From Cristatella mucedo (Eukaryota > Bryozoa > Phylactolaemata > Cristatellidae): a DNA stretch of 25,000 nucleotides. Within the stretch, counting starts at the first letter, position 1; every line of letters begins with the position of its first letter. Positions 8,494 to 18,925 of the stretch are shown here, in pieces. A program made the position numbers and the translations under genes. The notes under the pieces were generated by a model. It searched no databases. It saw only the letters and a list, made by a program, of their open reading frames with translations, and was not told where the DNA came from. The stretch is from positions 1,825,001 to 1,850,000 of the forward strand of contig WPIO01000066.1 in the NCBI GenBank assembly GCA_009760855.2, given 5' to 3'.

Positions 8494-8951
8494 CGGGATC
8501 GATGCCTAATTGGTGGCGCTAGCCCATCTGCATTTAGCTAACTGCCTGCCTGCCTGCCTTTGCGTGAGCCGCCGCCGCCTCTCTGTGCTGCTCTGCAGTA
8601 ATTGACAATGCGCCTTGTAATGGCTGAACTGGCCCCCTTGTGTTAATCTGCGGGCGGCCTAGCCCAAACGTAGAGCAGCTGTTTCCACTAAGACAGTGCG
8701 ATCGACCACTGTGCGGTTGCACACTGCAGCACCACCCCCCCCCCGATGCTCTGGGCGACTTCCTTCATCGCACGGGTATGCACTGGGTTCGCCCATAACA
8801 AACAGAGCTTCAGATGAGCGATCGAGAAGCTTAAGCTAAAGGCGAGCTCGTTCTCTGACAGCAAGGGTCCACACGCGACGACTTTGGGCAAGGCCCTGAA
8901 CAGCACCCCACCCTTTCGTATATATCTCGTTTTGTTTGTAACGATCAGCCG
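8494..8951. other. No gene recognised
   Basis: Contains a (CTGC) run near 8541-8557 and a 10-C run (8735-8744). Nothing else is supported. Confidence 0.5.
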
Positions 8952-9017
8952 CCTGCCCAGTGCTGTCTGTACAGGTGAGCCAGTCCTGCCCAGTGCTGTC
9001 TGTACAGGTGAGCCAGT
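8952..9017. repeat. 33-bp tandem duplication, two copies
   Basis: Identical units at 8952-8984 and 8985-9017, each with CTGTCTGTACAGGTGAGCC. The period is a multiple of three, so an 11-residue repeat appears in two open frames (plus 8884-9129 and minus 9137-8688). Each copy has a consensus-like donor CAG|GTGAGC. A related core (GCTGTCTGCACAGGTCAGCC) occurs at 18484-18503. Confidence 0.9.
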
Positions 9018-9181
9018 CCTGCCGGGCCAGTTCAAAGGACTCGCTAGCCTGGCCGACTCTCGGCCGACTGCCGAGCGCCTGACAGCAGCACCACCACGAC
9101 AGAAGTGGGACGACTCACTTGGCCAGTAATATGTCACAATTTACCACAGCTAATTCGCACGGACGTGTTCGAAGCAGGGTA

Positions 9182-9353
9182 ACAATAATAATAATACTAT
9201 GACACTTGATAAAGCGCCCTCGGAGAACTGAATCTCCTTCTACGAGCTTTACATTTGCTGCAAAGAAAACGCGATCGAACGGTTAGTGGTAGCATGCTCA
9301 ATAAACAACACGAATAACATGGTTAGGGGTGACATGCAAAGGGTCAGCATGCA
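9182..9353 (-). mobile_element. LINE 3'UTR fragment (L2-like, LINE-1 type)
   Basis: Minus-strand copy of the same 3' untranslated end seen at 18926-19095 and 21558-21752. Read from 9353 leftward it runs: GCTGACCCTTTGCATGTCAC, 'CCCTAACCATGTTATTCGTG', a variable stretch, 'TTTGCAGCAAATGTAAAGC', then the tail with 'TTCTCCGAGGGCGCTTTATC' and (ATT)n. It carries no coding sequence, so it is a 5'-truncated insertion or the end of a broken one. It is joined head to head with another LINE 3' fragment at 9368. Confidence 0.8.
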
Positions 9354-9367
9354 AATGTGTGTAGTCG

Positions 9368-9690
9368 CTTTACACTATACATTCCTCCGCTTAAAGACAG
9401 TTGGCGACAGAAGCTTTAGCTCTGCAGGTCCTAGACTGTGGAACTCGCTTCCACAATTCTTACGCAACGACATCTACTCTCCAACTGCCGACTATGGCAC
9501 ATCTTTTTCAGCGGTCCTGAACTGCTACTTCTATGCTACTCACTACCTCAACTGCTCTCCTGACTCTGCTATGCTTCCCACTTTCTCTTTGTTGCGTGAG
9601 ACGGAGTCTGTTGGCTACCGAATGCGTACCGAAAGCCGCCTAGGCTGTGAGTGCGCTATACAAAACTCTCCTGCTATACAAAACTCTCCT
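9368..9690 (+). pseudogene. LINE ORF2 C-terminal fragment with 3' tail (LINE-2 type)
   Basis: The translation contains the conserved end of L2/CR1-group ORF2: TVGDRSFSSAGPRLWNSLP (from about 9398). In known L2-like elements the same signature (GDRAFS..APRLWNSLP) precedes the end of ORF2. Downstream the frame runs into what should be 3'UTR. The end is GTGCGCTATACAAAACTCTC with an 18-bp unit repeated twice (9655-9672, 9673-9690), as short tandem 3' ends do in CR1/L2-type LINEs. The RT and endonuclease are missing, so it is a 5'-truncated dead copy. Its tail differs from the LINE-1 tail at 21700. Confidence 0.75.
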
Positions 9691-9861
9691 GCGTAACACC
9701 CACATGGTCTTTATGACTTTGTGGAGTTACTGACGGAGATACATACTATGTCGAAGTTAGGATTGATGGCGTGAAGCTTGCAGAACCAAATGCGTCCGTC
9801 GGTCTCAGCGAAACTTCGCAGAGAGCCAGACCGGATACTCATTACGGAATCATCGGCCACT

Positions 9862-9890
9862 GGGGGCGGGGCGGGGCGGGGCGGGGCGGC
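9862..9890 (+). repeat. GGGGC tandem tract, G-quadruplex-prone
   Basis: Five G tracts (one of 5, four of 4) separated by single C, then GGCGGC leading into a CTG run (to about 9900). Plus strand is the G-rich strand. No gene is attached. Confidence 0.9.
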
Positions 9891-9984
9891 GGCTGCTGCT
9901 GCTCCGGATAGCCAGGGAGGGGATGAGTGGATAAGCACGGTGTCCAGCTGCTAAACTCGCAGCAGTCTCGCGGGACTCCTTGCA

Positions 9985-10262
9985 GACTGCATATTCAGTT
10001 CGTATGCTCCTGAGCCTTGAACTCATTTACAACTGACGCTGGCGACATTTACGAGGAGCAGCTCAAGGGCTACAAGCCCACTTAGCATTTGCTCCGTCCT
10101 TGCGAACTGCCCTTTCATTCTTTGATTCCGGTGCTGCCGCTGCCCGTACTATTATTAATCGTATTGGCAAGCTTCCTTTGCAGCATGCAGTAAATGTAAA
10201 GTACCCAGGGATCTAGTTCTTTAATGGTGGTGTAGGCATGCCTTATTATTATTATTATTACC
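9985..10262 (+). pseudogene. Degraded LINE end (C-terminal remnant plus tail)
   Basis: TTCGTATGCTCCTGAGCCTTG (9999 onward) aligns with the SYAPKAWNS-coding stretch of the LINE at 21430, and a distal part around 10187-10262 has TTTGCAGCA...AAATGTAAAG, 'GGGATCTAGTTCTTT' and (TTA)n in the order of the LINE-1 3' end. The middle is not recognisable and the reading frame is broken. Old copy; limits approximate. Confidence 0.45.
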
Positions 10263-10274
10263 ACCATCAAAGAA
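10217..10274. repeat. Inverted repeat, 15-bp arms, 14 matched
   Basis: TTCTTTAATGGTGGT (10217-10231) pairs with ACCACCATCAAAGAA (10260-10274) with one mismatch, around a loop holding GGCATGCC and (ATT)n. It spans the end of the LINE remnant. Confidence 0.85.
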
Positions 10275-10722
10275 CCATCAAATGAAAATAGTAGTTATCA
10301 TTGATTATTTCCAAGCTATTCTTGCCTGCTTCAAGTGTTCCACAGGCTATAATTTGCCAATAAACTGACCATAAGCAGGATACCGTGATAGTTCGGCAGA
10401 CAAAAGAAGCACTGTCGAAGGCCACTAGCACCAGTCCCTGGCTGGGGGGGGGGTCGGGGTAGGTAAAGAAGCAAAGAGTACCGGTTTCACGCCCACCTGC
10501 AAATGTTGATATTCCCTTGTTCCTAATTTATTAGGTGGCCACACTAGTAGCACTACAGGTCGGGTAGAAGGTTCTCTGCGACGCTTGAGAGCTTCAGACG
10601 ACTGAGTGGCCCCCAGGTTTAAGATGCAACAGCTTTGGATTGGAGCTCACGAGGTCACTTACAATGTTAAAAATGCAGCATGCAGCCAGTCATCTAGAAT
10701 AAAGCGATACTAAAAACTTGTA
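10275..10722. other. No gene recognised
   Basis: Holds a 10-G run (10444-10453) and otherwise unremarkable sequence with no long frame or element I can place. Confidence 0.5.
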
Positions 10723-10852
10723 GAGCTGGTTTGGTCCAGTGGTTAAGGTGCTCGCCCCGACCCAGGTCTGGCTGAGGTCGTGGGCTCGAGCCCTGAGGCA
10801 TATGTGAAGCGCCTGAATAGAGATTAAGTTATCTTGGGGCGCTATGCAAATG

Positions 10853-10884
<32 letters not shown>
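10723..10884 (+). mobile_element. SINE-A copy, near full length
   Basis: GAGCTGGTTTGGTCCAGTGG head, B box with GTGGGCTCGAGCCC, body CATATGTGAAGCGCCTGAAT, tail 'AGATTAAGTTATCTTGGGGC', 'GCTATGCAAATGAATTA', then (AT)n to 10884. Complete and little diverged. Confidence 0.9.
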
Positions 10885-10887
<3 letters not shown>

Positions 10888-11564
10888 ATGTTATACATGT
10901 CACTGGGCCGACTTTCAGATGAACAGCTATAGGTTAGCGACTGCTACACAACGAAGGCTATCGGTGGGCAGCAGTAATCCTCTAATCTCAGCCACCCAAG
11001 CCACTCTCAAGTCCGAACTGTTCACCATCGGTTGCATTAAACTGCGCTTACACAGCGAGCCCTGCCTCCGTCCTGCTTCGGTTTTTGATGCACACGTCAC
11101 GAAGACGGGCTGGGGGGGGTTGTTGGTGGTGCAAGATTTATGGAAGATTAAACCAAGACTCAGAAGCTGAGTACGGCTCTACTGCTCAGCTAAGGACATA
11201 CCTTCTTCATTGCTTTGAAATCATGATGGACGACGTGACCAAGAAAAGCACTACAGCATTCTGTTACCAAATCTGGTTCATGGGACAATTAAGCTCTTCA
11301 TATATGAATAGATCATGAGGTGGTGGGGAAATGTATTCGCAGAAGGCTCAAGTTAATTGGGAGGTGCGCAGTGGAAGGCCTTTTGCTACCTTCCACACAA
11401 AAGCAATTTTCCCATCACTATTGAGGAGGAGCAGGCTGGAAGCAAGACTTAAGGAAAGCTGACCCTGTAGGCTTCCTACAAGGTGAGAGGCCAAAGCAGG
11501 ACACAGGCAGGACGGATGCAAGACTGGCAGTATAAATGCTGCTTTATTGCTCGGTCTTTTTTAA
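10885..11564. other. No gene recognised
   Basis: Includes an 8-G run (11112-11119). A stretch near 11010 (CTCAAGTCCGAACTGTT) resembles 19780 (CTAAAGTCCGACCTGTT), so both may be remnants of one old repeat. The frames 10844-11170 and 11085-11318 lack recognisable domains. Confidence 0.4.
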
Positions 11565-12240
<676 letters not shown>

Positions 12241-13224
12241 TTAACGCTCAAAAAACGAAAGCGATCCTCGCTCGGGCTACTTCTTTTCGGTGATTTTCTT
12301 TTTTTCGGACACCTCCCATTGATGGAGCCATTCGGATAGTAGTCTGATAGTAGTGAGCTGAGTCTCTCCACTTTGCATGTCATACTCGAACCAAGTAAAG
12401 CCTACTAATAATGAAGGTCAAATGTAAAAAGTTACACGCAAAAATTCTTCGCGAGGAAACTTTGGTAGCTCTTTCAAGATACGACGTGGCTCACAGATTT
12501 TAGGAGAGGAACTGAGGTATAAGTTAGCCAATTTTACAGTTAGTGCTGACCCGAAAAAATCTACGAACCCCGAGAATCGAACTACAATTTCTTATATAAT
12601 TTCAGCTGTTTCATGGACTGCAGGCCAACGAACCTTCACAGAGCATTTGATTTGCACGAGTTAGGAATATTTGTAGCAAATCGGACATGCTACCAACCTA
12701 GTTATCTTACAAGTGAAAAACACGACCCTGATTTTGTAGTAACTGGGGTAATTTCTGGCTACCGACATAGACAACATTCTCGACGGATATTATTATTCTC
12801 TAATACCGTCGGATCGCTGTGAAGTAAGATTTTCTAGATGCATCTAGCATTCGACTCCATACAATTTCTCACCAACCGCGTTTGGCATTTTTCAGAAAAT
12901 TGTCGCGAGCTTAAAGCACGCATTAGATACGCTGGCTAGTCTCCCGCTACTAGTTACGATCGTGCTAACCTATTATCGCTTCGTCGTCGTAGTTCAAATG
13001 CCTTCCTAGATGCTATTGCTGTTGCTAAGATCCGCGAATACAAAGAAAGAAAAGTGCCGGAGCCGACGCGGGGCAACTGAGAACTGAGAAGCCGCTCCGT
13101 CGGCAGGCTTTGAGTACCCGATCGTCGGCCTAGTTCCTAGCATTGAGCTGCTCAGCGAGTGCTCTCCCTCAAGCGTAGCTGCGAATCTCCATAGCTTTGC
13201 GGTCATCATACCGGATATAACTCC
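12241..13224. other. No gene recognised
   Basis: A stretch at about 12890-13060 reads SENCRELKARIRYAG and then LSLRRRSSNAFLDAIAVAKI, broken by stops. It could be a linker region between endonuclease and RT of an old LINE, but the likeness is too weak to call. The frame 12613-12822 has no known domain. Confidence 0.4.
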
Positions 13225-14506
13225 GGCGGACCGAGTCAGCTCTTGTCTTTGGAATCCTCATTCGATGTGCAATAAACCCCGAGTTAAAAGGTGACACTAT
13301 TCTGAAAAAGACCTCAACCTGCTCGCCTTGACTGAAACTTGGCTAAAATCTGTAAACTGCCCGATCGTTAACCTTATCAGGCTTCTCCTTCTTTCACACC
13401 CCTAGATCAATCAAAACTGGACATGGTGTCACTATTGTTACATGCTCGTCCTACAATTTCAAGCCGTTAGCAGCTCCCTGGATGCAGTCTTTCAAATCCA
13501 CAATCTCGATTGCACAAAACTACAAGCTATGATGGTGGCAGTAGTCTATCGCCCCCCAGGTACCAAGTCCTCCTTTATCTCAGATTTCTCTGATCTCATT
13601 TTGATTATGTGTGCAAGAAAGCAATCTTTTCTCATTATGGGTGATGTCAACATTCATTTTGATAACTTATCTGCTGCCTTCAGCACCGAATTTTGTGCAT
13701 TGACTGTCTCTTGCAGCATATGTGCATAGCCCTACATACATCAAGGGTCACACACTCGACCAGATTTTGTCATACAACTGCACTTTGTCATCACCAATTA
13801 TTACCAAATCCTGCTTATCTGACCACGTGCAGATCTCATTCAATCTACAGTGTGTGCCCACCTCTTCCTCTAAAATAACCTGTGAATCGCGAACCCTCAA
13901 GACCCTTGACATCGATGCTGTCCGTGGGAGAATATCTGCTTTGCCTCTGCTGCTCAATCCCCACTCTGACCTGTCATCATTGGTAGATAGCTACAACACG
14001 ACACCAGCTGACATGCTCGACGAGTTTGCACCTCTGACAAAGTGCACTGTGCGCCCTCGCCCTGACGGCCTATGGTTCACCGCAGAGATTAAACTATGTC
14101 TACTACGCGAAAGCTTGAGAAAGCATACAAAAGATCAGGACTGACTGTGTATCGAAAGTCATATGAAGCCTACTGTAGATCGTAACAATCGGTCCTATCA
14201 AAGGTCAAGTCTAGCTTCTATAAAAACATTGTTGAATCACAGATGCACAATCTGGAAATTCTTATGTCAACAATCAACCATCTCATTAACTGCTCCTATA
14301 CTAGCTCCTTACCGACTGATCCTTGTGATGATCTATCTGATTGCTTCTCTATCATCTTTGTCAACAAGATAGACACAATCAGGGAGTCCATCCCTAGGGA
14401 ATGCAGAATCCCTCTGGAATGCTTTCCCTCAATTCCACGAAGCACCTATATGTCTACATTCAAGGAGGCAACTAGTGACCTCGTTCTGAAGCTCACATGC
14501 AGGTAA
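13225..14506 (+). pseudogene. LINE ORF2 N-terminal part: AP-like endonuclease and linker (L2-like)
   Basis: Ordered motifs of the endonuclease/exonuclease/phosphatase fold of L2-type LINEs: LWNPHSMCNK (about 13240), LALTETWLK (13319-13348, with the metal-binding Glu), GFSFFHTPRS (13380), VVYRPPGT (13541-13564), GDVNIH (13640-13657), HTLDQIL (13749-13769) and SDHVQISF (13818-13841, catalytic Asp-His). Then comes the linker: SYNTTPADMLDEFAPLTKCT, LWFTAEIK, and FVNKIDTIRES (about 14360), which usually precedes the RT domain. At least three frame changes (near 13440, 13700-13720 and 14140) interrupt it. It stops before any RT motif. This domain nicks target DNA for target-primed reverse transcription. 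It lies downstream of the RT fragment at 11565, the wrong order for one element, so it is a separate insertion or a rearrangement. Confidence 0.85.
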
Positions 14507-15098
<592 letters not shown>

Positions 15099-15129
15099 CG
15101 ACAGAAGAATCCTAACTGTTATCATCACC

Positions 15130-15260
15130 ACTAGCGGCAGGCAGTGAAGGATTGCCGACTAGGCAGGACTCGAAATCCCAACCTGGGTTGTGCAGAGCCT
15201 GAGTTGACCTTACCCCTGAGCTAAGACTTAGGTGCTTGACGGTTGGGTCATCATTCCACC
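15130..15260 (-). mobile_element. Possible third tRNA-like element (SINE or tRNA pseudogene)
   Basis: On the minus strand the sequence has a good A box (TTAGCTCAGGGGTAAGG, about 15216-15200) and, some 40 bp later, a B-box-like GGATTTCGAGTCCTGCC with one extra T. The spacing suits a tRNA-derived promoter. The cloverleaf stems do not look intact, so a working tRNA gene is unlikely. Only one copy is in the window, so I cannot confirm that it is a repeat. Confidence 0.35.
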
Positions 15261-15854
15261 TGCAACATCACCATGCGTGCCAACTATGCTCTGCAAGGAT
15301 GAATACAATTCTAAATTTCAGAGCCTATAATGATTTGTAACACTACCACATATGATCGCCTTTCGGTTCGATAAGGATCTGCGAGGTTGCCTAAATCAAG
15401 AAAATAGGTGTTCGGCATATACACAGGCACTTTGTATTCTGCAGCCTGACCTTGCTAGGGCTGGTCAATCGTCAGTCGAGGATGCCGGTATAGTCGCCTG
15501 GCTGCAATCTGATCGCCCTCTTCCAGTGCACTAGGTGATGTGGACTTTTAACTCGAAAAGGCTTCAGGATGCCGGACCGACTGTATCACTACAAAACTGC
15601 TTAAGACTTCCTAGCTGTCAAAAATATGCAACGACCATAAAGTACATGAATTTGCTCGAAAGCAGGGAATCAAAGGAACTCTTGTTGTAACAGCTCAGAA
15701 AAGCGAGGGTCAGCCTGATGTTCATTCTGCTGCTCTTTGCAACCAAATCACAACATCACTGAAGCTCAGAATGTGTGTTACATCGTTGTGGACTGAATTT
15801 ATGGATTAGAAAAATGGCTTCTTTGAGACAGGCCATGAAGGCAACTGGTTACTG
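15261..15854. other. No gene or element recognised
   Basis: No long frame, simple repeat or known element seen. The 60-codon frame at 15352-15534 is uninformative. Confidence 0.5.
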
Positions 15855-16030
15855 GTGAGCCCTGGTGGCACACTAGGCAAGGCGGTTGCTTTTCACGACC
15901 TCTGTCCCGAAGTCATGGGTTCGAATCATGCGGTGGACGGGATCCTTTACTGCTGCTGCAAGCATCGGTGATAGCAGTAAAGGCTCTTCTGTCGCTATAC
16001 AAAAAAGGCTGTTAAATTATCTAATAATTT
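15855..16030 (+). mobile_element. SINE-B copy, near full length
   Basis: A reference copy for family B: head GTGAGCCCTGGTGGCACACT with A-box-like TGGCACACTAGG, B box ATGGGTTCGAATCATG (15916-15931), body GGGATCCTTTACTGCTGC and GGTGATAGCAGTAAAGG, tail TCGCTATACAAAAAAGGCTG then TTAAATTATCTAATAAT. Non-coding, RNA polymerase III-type promoter expected. Confidence 0.85.
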
Positions 16031-16274
16031 TGTTTACTGTAGACTAAATATGAGCAAACTGCATAAATGAAGAAACAAGCAGGTACTTGACGACATTAGT
16101 ACTTCTATGTATCCTAGTGCTTCCATGCACAGCCACTGGTGGGCTCTTGAGAAAGGTCAGCAGAAGCTAGGCTCAACAGGTTCTGCTATGAATTGTTAAA
16201 CACGGGTCAATTGCTTGATCAGGATAAGGAAGTTGGACTAACAGTGGCCAGTGGTCGGTCCAAACACGAGTGAG

Positions 16275-16276
<2 letters not shown>
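16031..16276. other. No gene or element recognised
   Basis: Unique-looking sequence between SINE-B and the CT repeat. Confidence 0.5.

Positions 16277-16365
<89 letters not shown>
16277..16365. repeat. (CT)n microsatellite, about 89 bp
   Basis: Pure pyrimidine CT run; GA on the minus strand. Confidence 0.95.
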
Positions 16366-16368
<3 letters not shown>

Positions 16369-17320
16369 AGTCCAAGTTAGCCTGACGGGCCTGAAATGAT
16401 TGAATGTTGTACTTTACCTCGCTAGAGCCAGTTGCAGCAAACATGGTCGTCTTGCCAGCGCTCTGATGGCCAGGACTGGCAGCGGTTGCAGCCGCCGAGG
16501 GACTGCAGCACGGCGTGCTGCTAGCACTAGCTGTTTGCCACCTCACATTTTCGGCTACAGCTGACCAGCCAGTGCCCGAGCAGGTCGGAGCGGTCGCAAC
16601 CCGAGCGATTCTCGACATCGCGAGGACGACGGCACGAGCACGTCGCTGCTGCTTCAGTAGATGATGACGATGATGACTACACTGACCTGGTCGGAACACC
16701 CGATTGAAAACGCCGGGAACTAACAGCCGGTGGATGTTCAAGCGGGAGCCCCTGGCGTAAGAATCTGATTGAGGACACAGCTGTTGCTGGCCTGCTGAAA
16801 CTACTTCATGCATTGATTCTGCACGCCCAGTGGGTAGAGTGTCGGGTTTCGAAAAGCAGATAAACACACCCACACTGGCAGCCACTTAAAACTGTACGGT
16901 CCCCAGTGGATTTTGATGGGCCGCCGGGGTCCTAGCCTTAGCCTCCTTAGATGGACTCGGCTGGGTGCGAGCAAGGCATCATGCCCTAACGGCTCACCAA
17001 AGATTGCCTCCATTGGGCAAAGCCCCACAACCAACACGTTTATAAAAGCTGTCCTCTGCCTCATAGTCAGTGCGTGGCCAAGAATGAGCTAGCGATGGGT
17101 CAGATCCTTGAATGGAGGCAGCCGAGGATTTCAGATGAGTTGAAAGCACTTTCCGAGTAGGAAATCACCGAATTCCCATCTACTGATGGACAAGGGGGGA
17201 GCAGCTGGCCCCAGTTCCTACACATTCGCTTATTGCTACATCCGTCAGTACAAAGATTGCCTGTAGCACGAAACTACTTGGTGTGAAACAGGTGGCACAA
17301 CCGTACAGTAAAAAGTAAAG
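16366..17320. other. No supported gene; weak minus-strand exon candidate
   Basis: A minus-strand frame from 16885 toward 16364 is open for 173 codons. It contains a donor-like GAG|GTAAAG (intron from 16417), but its composition is Ala/Ser/Thr-rich with no known domain, so it is not called. A stretch near 16830-16855 (GTGGGTAGAGTGTCGGGTTTCG) looks vaguely tRNA-like. A second frame (17064-16801) is also unassigned. Confidence 0.35.
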
Positions 17321-17400
17321 GTACCAGTCAGCTGATTTAGGAGCCTCGCTTACATCGTTGGCTGAGGAAGGTCTTAGAGGCTATCGCCCTGCTCAGGCTC
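17305..17400 (-). mobile_element. SINE-B 3' fragment
   Basis: Minus-strand tail: CAGTAAAAAGTAAAGG, CAGTCAGCTGATTTAGGAGC, then 'TTAGAGGCTATCGCCCTGC', paralleling the 1296 and 23585 copies. No tRNA head is visible beyond about 17400. Confidence 0.55.
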
Positions 17401-17463
17401 AGAGATACAATAAGGGAGAGCTGGCAGCTGAATGCATCTGTACAGTGCCTAGGTAGATAGAGG

Positions 17464-17467
<4 letters not shown>

Positions 17468-17515
<48 letters not shown>
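17468..17515. repeat. (GA)n microsatellite, about 48 bp
   Basis: Pure AG/GA run, opposite in sense to the CT run 1.1 kb upstream. Confidence 0.95.
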
Positions 17516-17518
<3 letters not shown>

Positions 17519-17539
17519 CTCTCTTATGCCAATACATAA

Positions 17540-17588
17540 ATGCATTATAAAACATATGCAGCATAATCAGAGAACTTAATCTCTCTCT
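17540..17588 (-). mobile_element. LINE-1 type tail fragment
   Basis: TGCATTATAA...CAGAGAACTTAATCTCTCTC corresponds to the minus-strand LINE 3' end. Very short; faces a plus-strand tail at 17604. Confidence 0.4.
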
Positions 17589-17603
17589 ATAATATAATAA
17601 CAA

Positions 17604-17663
17604 TTCCTAGAAAGAGATTGATTTATCTGAGGACACAATATCAAATGCATTATTATTATCATT
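17604..17663 (+). mobile_element. LINE-1 type tail fragment
   Basis: CCTAGAAAGAGATTGATTTA then TCTGAGGACACAATATCAAA and (TTA)n match the terminal 60 bp of the LINE 3'UTR at 21690-21752. Confidence 0.65.
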
Positions 17664-18687
17664 TTTTTAATTATTAACATCGGTCCAACTCACGACCTGT
17701 GGAGCGCCATTTGAGCCCCGAGCCCCCGACCCCACATATGCCAGGGATCAGGGTCAATGACATAAAAGAACGAATGCAATCGTTTAGTCGCGTCTTTAAA
17801 CTAAACCAGTATGATGCAAGGCGGCACCATTTGCAAAGGAAGTAACAGTGTGCAGGAGAAGCACATGCACATACACGCACCAGCTGCTGCGAAGCCAATA
17901 TCTCCATCTTCTACGTAACGAATTATGATAGCCATCGTGAATTTGGCCATTTCAGGCCGAGCAGACATGACTCATAGCTAACAGGCACACATCAAAGGAG
18001 AGTTGGTTGCATGCTAATGTTTGTCATAAGATGCGTCATGCAGCGATTTACACAAAGTTCTTCGTAAGGGAACTTAGATATGAATCAGCTCACAGGCAGT
18101 AGGGTGAATTGTAGCAAAATGAAACTTGATGAGGAAGCACAGATGAAAGAAGGTTGCATGATGTGCCGGCCCTAATGGCCAGCACATTCATCCGAAAGAA
18201 GATACTAGGGCCTGTTAGTGCACACTAAGCAAATCAAGACCAGCAATACACCTATGTGTCTTCTTTGCCCAAGCAGTCTCCTGGCGCTTAGTGACTGCCC
18301 TACTCAGGGTGACCGGCCAGCCTGCATGGCTCGCCCCATACTTGTACTGACTACTCAGCACCTGACTGCTGCACATGACTAGATGGCTCAGCAGGTACTG
18401 CAGCTGCTCAGCAAGCAGCTGCCACTGCCTGGCCTACACAACGTCGATCGCAGAGTTTGACTGCCTCACCCTTTACCCGGGCAGCTGTCTGCACAGGTCA
18501 GCCATCTGCTGCCCGCATGGGTCATGTGACACTCACCACTGGATGCTCTTGCACTGTCGGCCTGCCACTGTCCTTTGGCTTGCACAGACGACCACTTTTT
18601 TGTCCCACTGCTAGCTGTAGAATCGATGCCATCGAACACATGCCAGAGCTATGTGAGTTTATCCGTAAAACAAAAGAAATCTTCTTT
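17664..18687. other. No gene or element recognised
   Basis: A small inverted repeat (GTGCCGGCC...GGCCAGCAC, about 18168-18190) and a C/T/G-rich stretch 18360-18560 with a core related to the 8952 repeat. The frames 18375-18614 and 18457-18930 are not credible: the longer one runs through a SINE. Confidence 0.4.
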
Positions 18688-18838
18688 AATATAATAATAA
18701 TATACTTCATTTGTATAGCACCCCAAGAGAACTTAATCTCTATTCAGGCGCTTCACATATGCCTCCGGGCTCGAGCCCACGACCTCAGCCAGACCTGGGT
18801 CGGGGGCGAGCACCTTAACCACTGGACCAAACCAGCTT
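18688..18838 (-). mobile_element. SINE-A copy, near full length
   Basis: Minus-strand copy: (ATA)n end, TTCATTTGTATAGCACCCC, AGAGAACTTAATCTCTATTC, 'AGGCGCTTCACATATGCC', 'GGGCTCGAGCCCACGACC', and the head complement 'GGACCAAACCAGC'. Little diverged. Confidence 0.9.
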
Positions 18839-18925
18839 CTTTCAACTCTTGTAGAGGAGTCGGCTTGTCGTATGCCATCAGCTACTACCTCTACACTGAC
18901 ATAGCCAACCGCCACATCATTATTT

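Noticed and set aside
12890-13060. Old LINE endonuclease-RT linker
   Set aside because: Only a vague basic helical pattern with stops; no diagnostic motif.
15130-15260. Functional tRNA gene
   Set aside because: The A box is good, but the B box has an extra base and no intact acceptor or anticodon stems could be drawn.
16364-16885. 173-codon minus-strand ORF with a GHQSAGKTT string resembling a Walker A P-loop
   Set aside because: The surrounding sequence has no hydrophobic strand before the loop and no Walker B; Ala/Ser/Thr-rich composition suggests chance. The GTAAAG donor alone is not enough.
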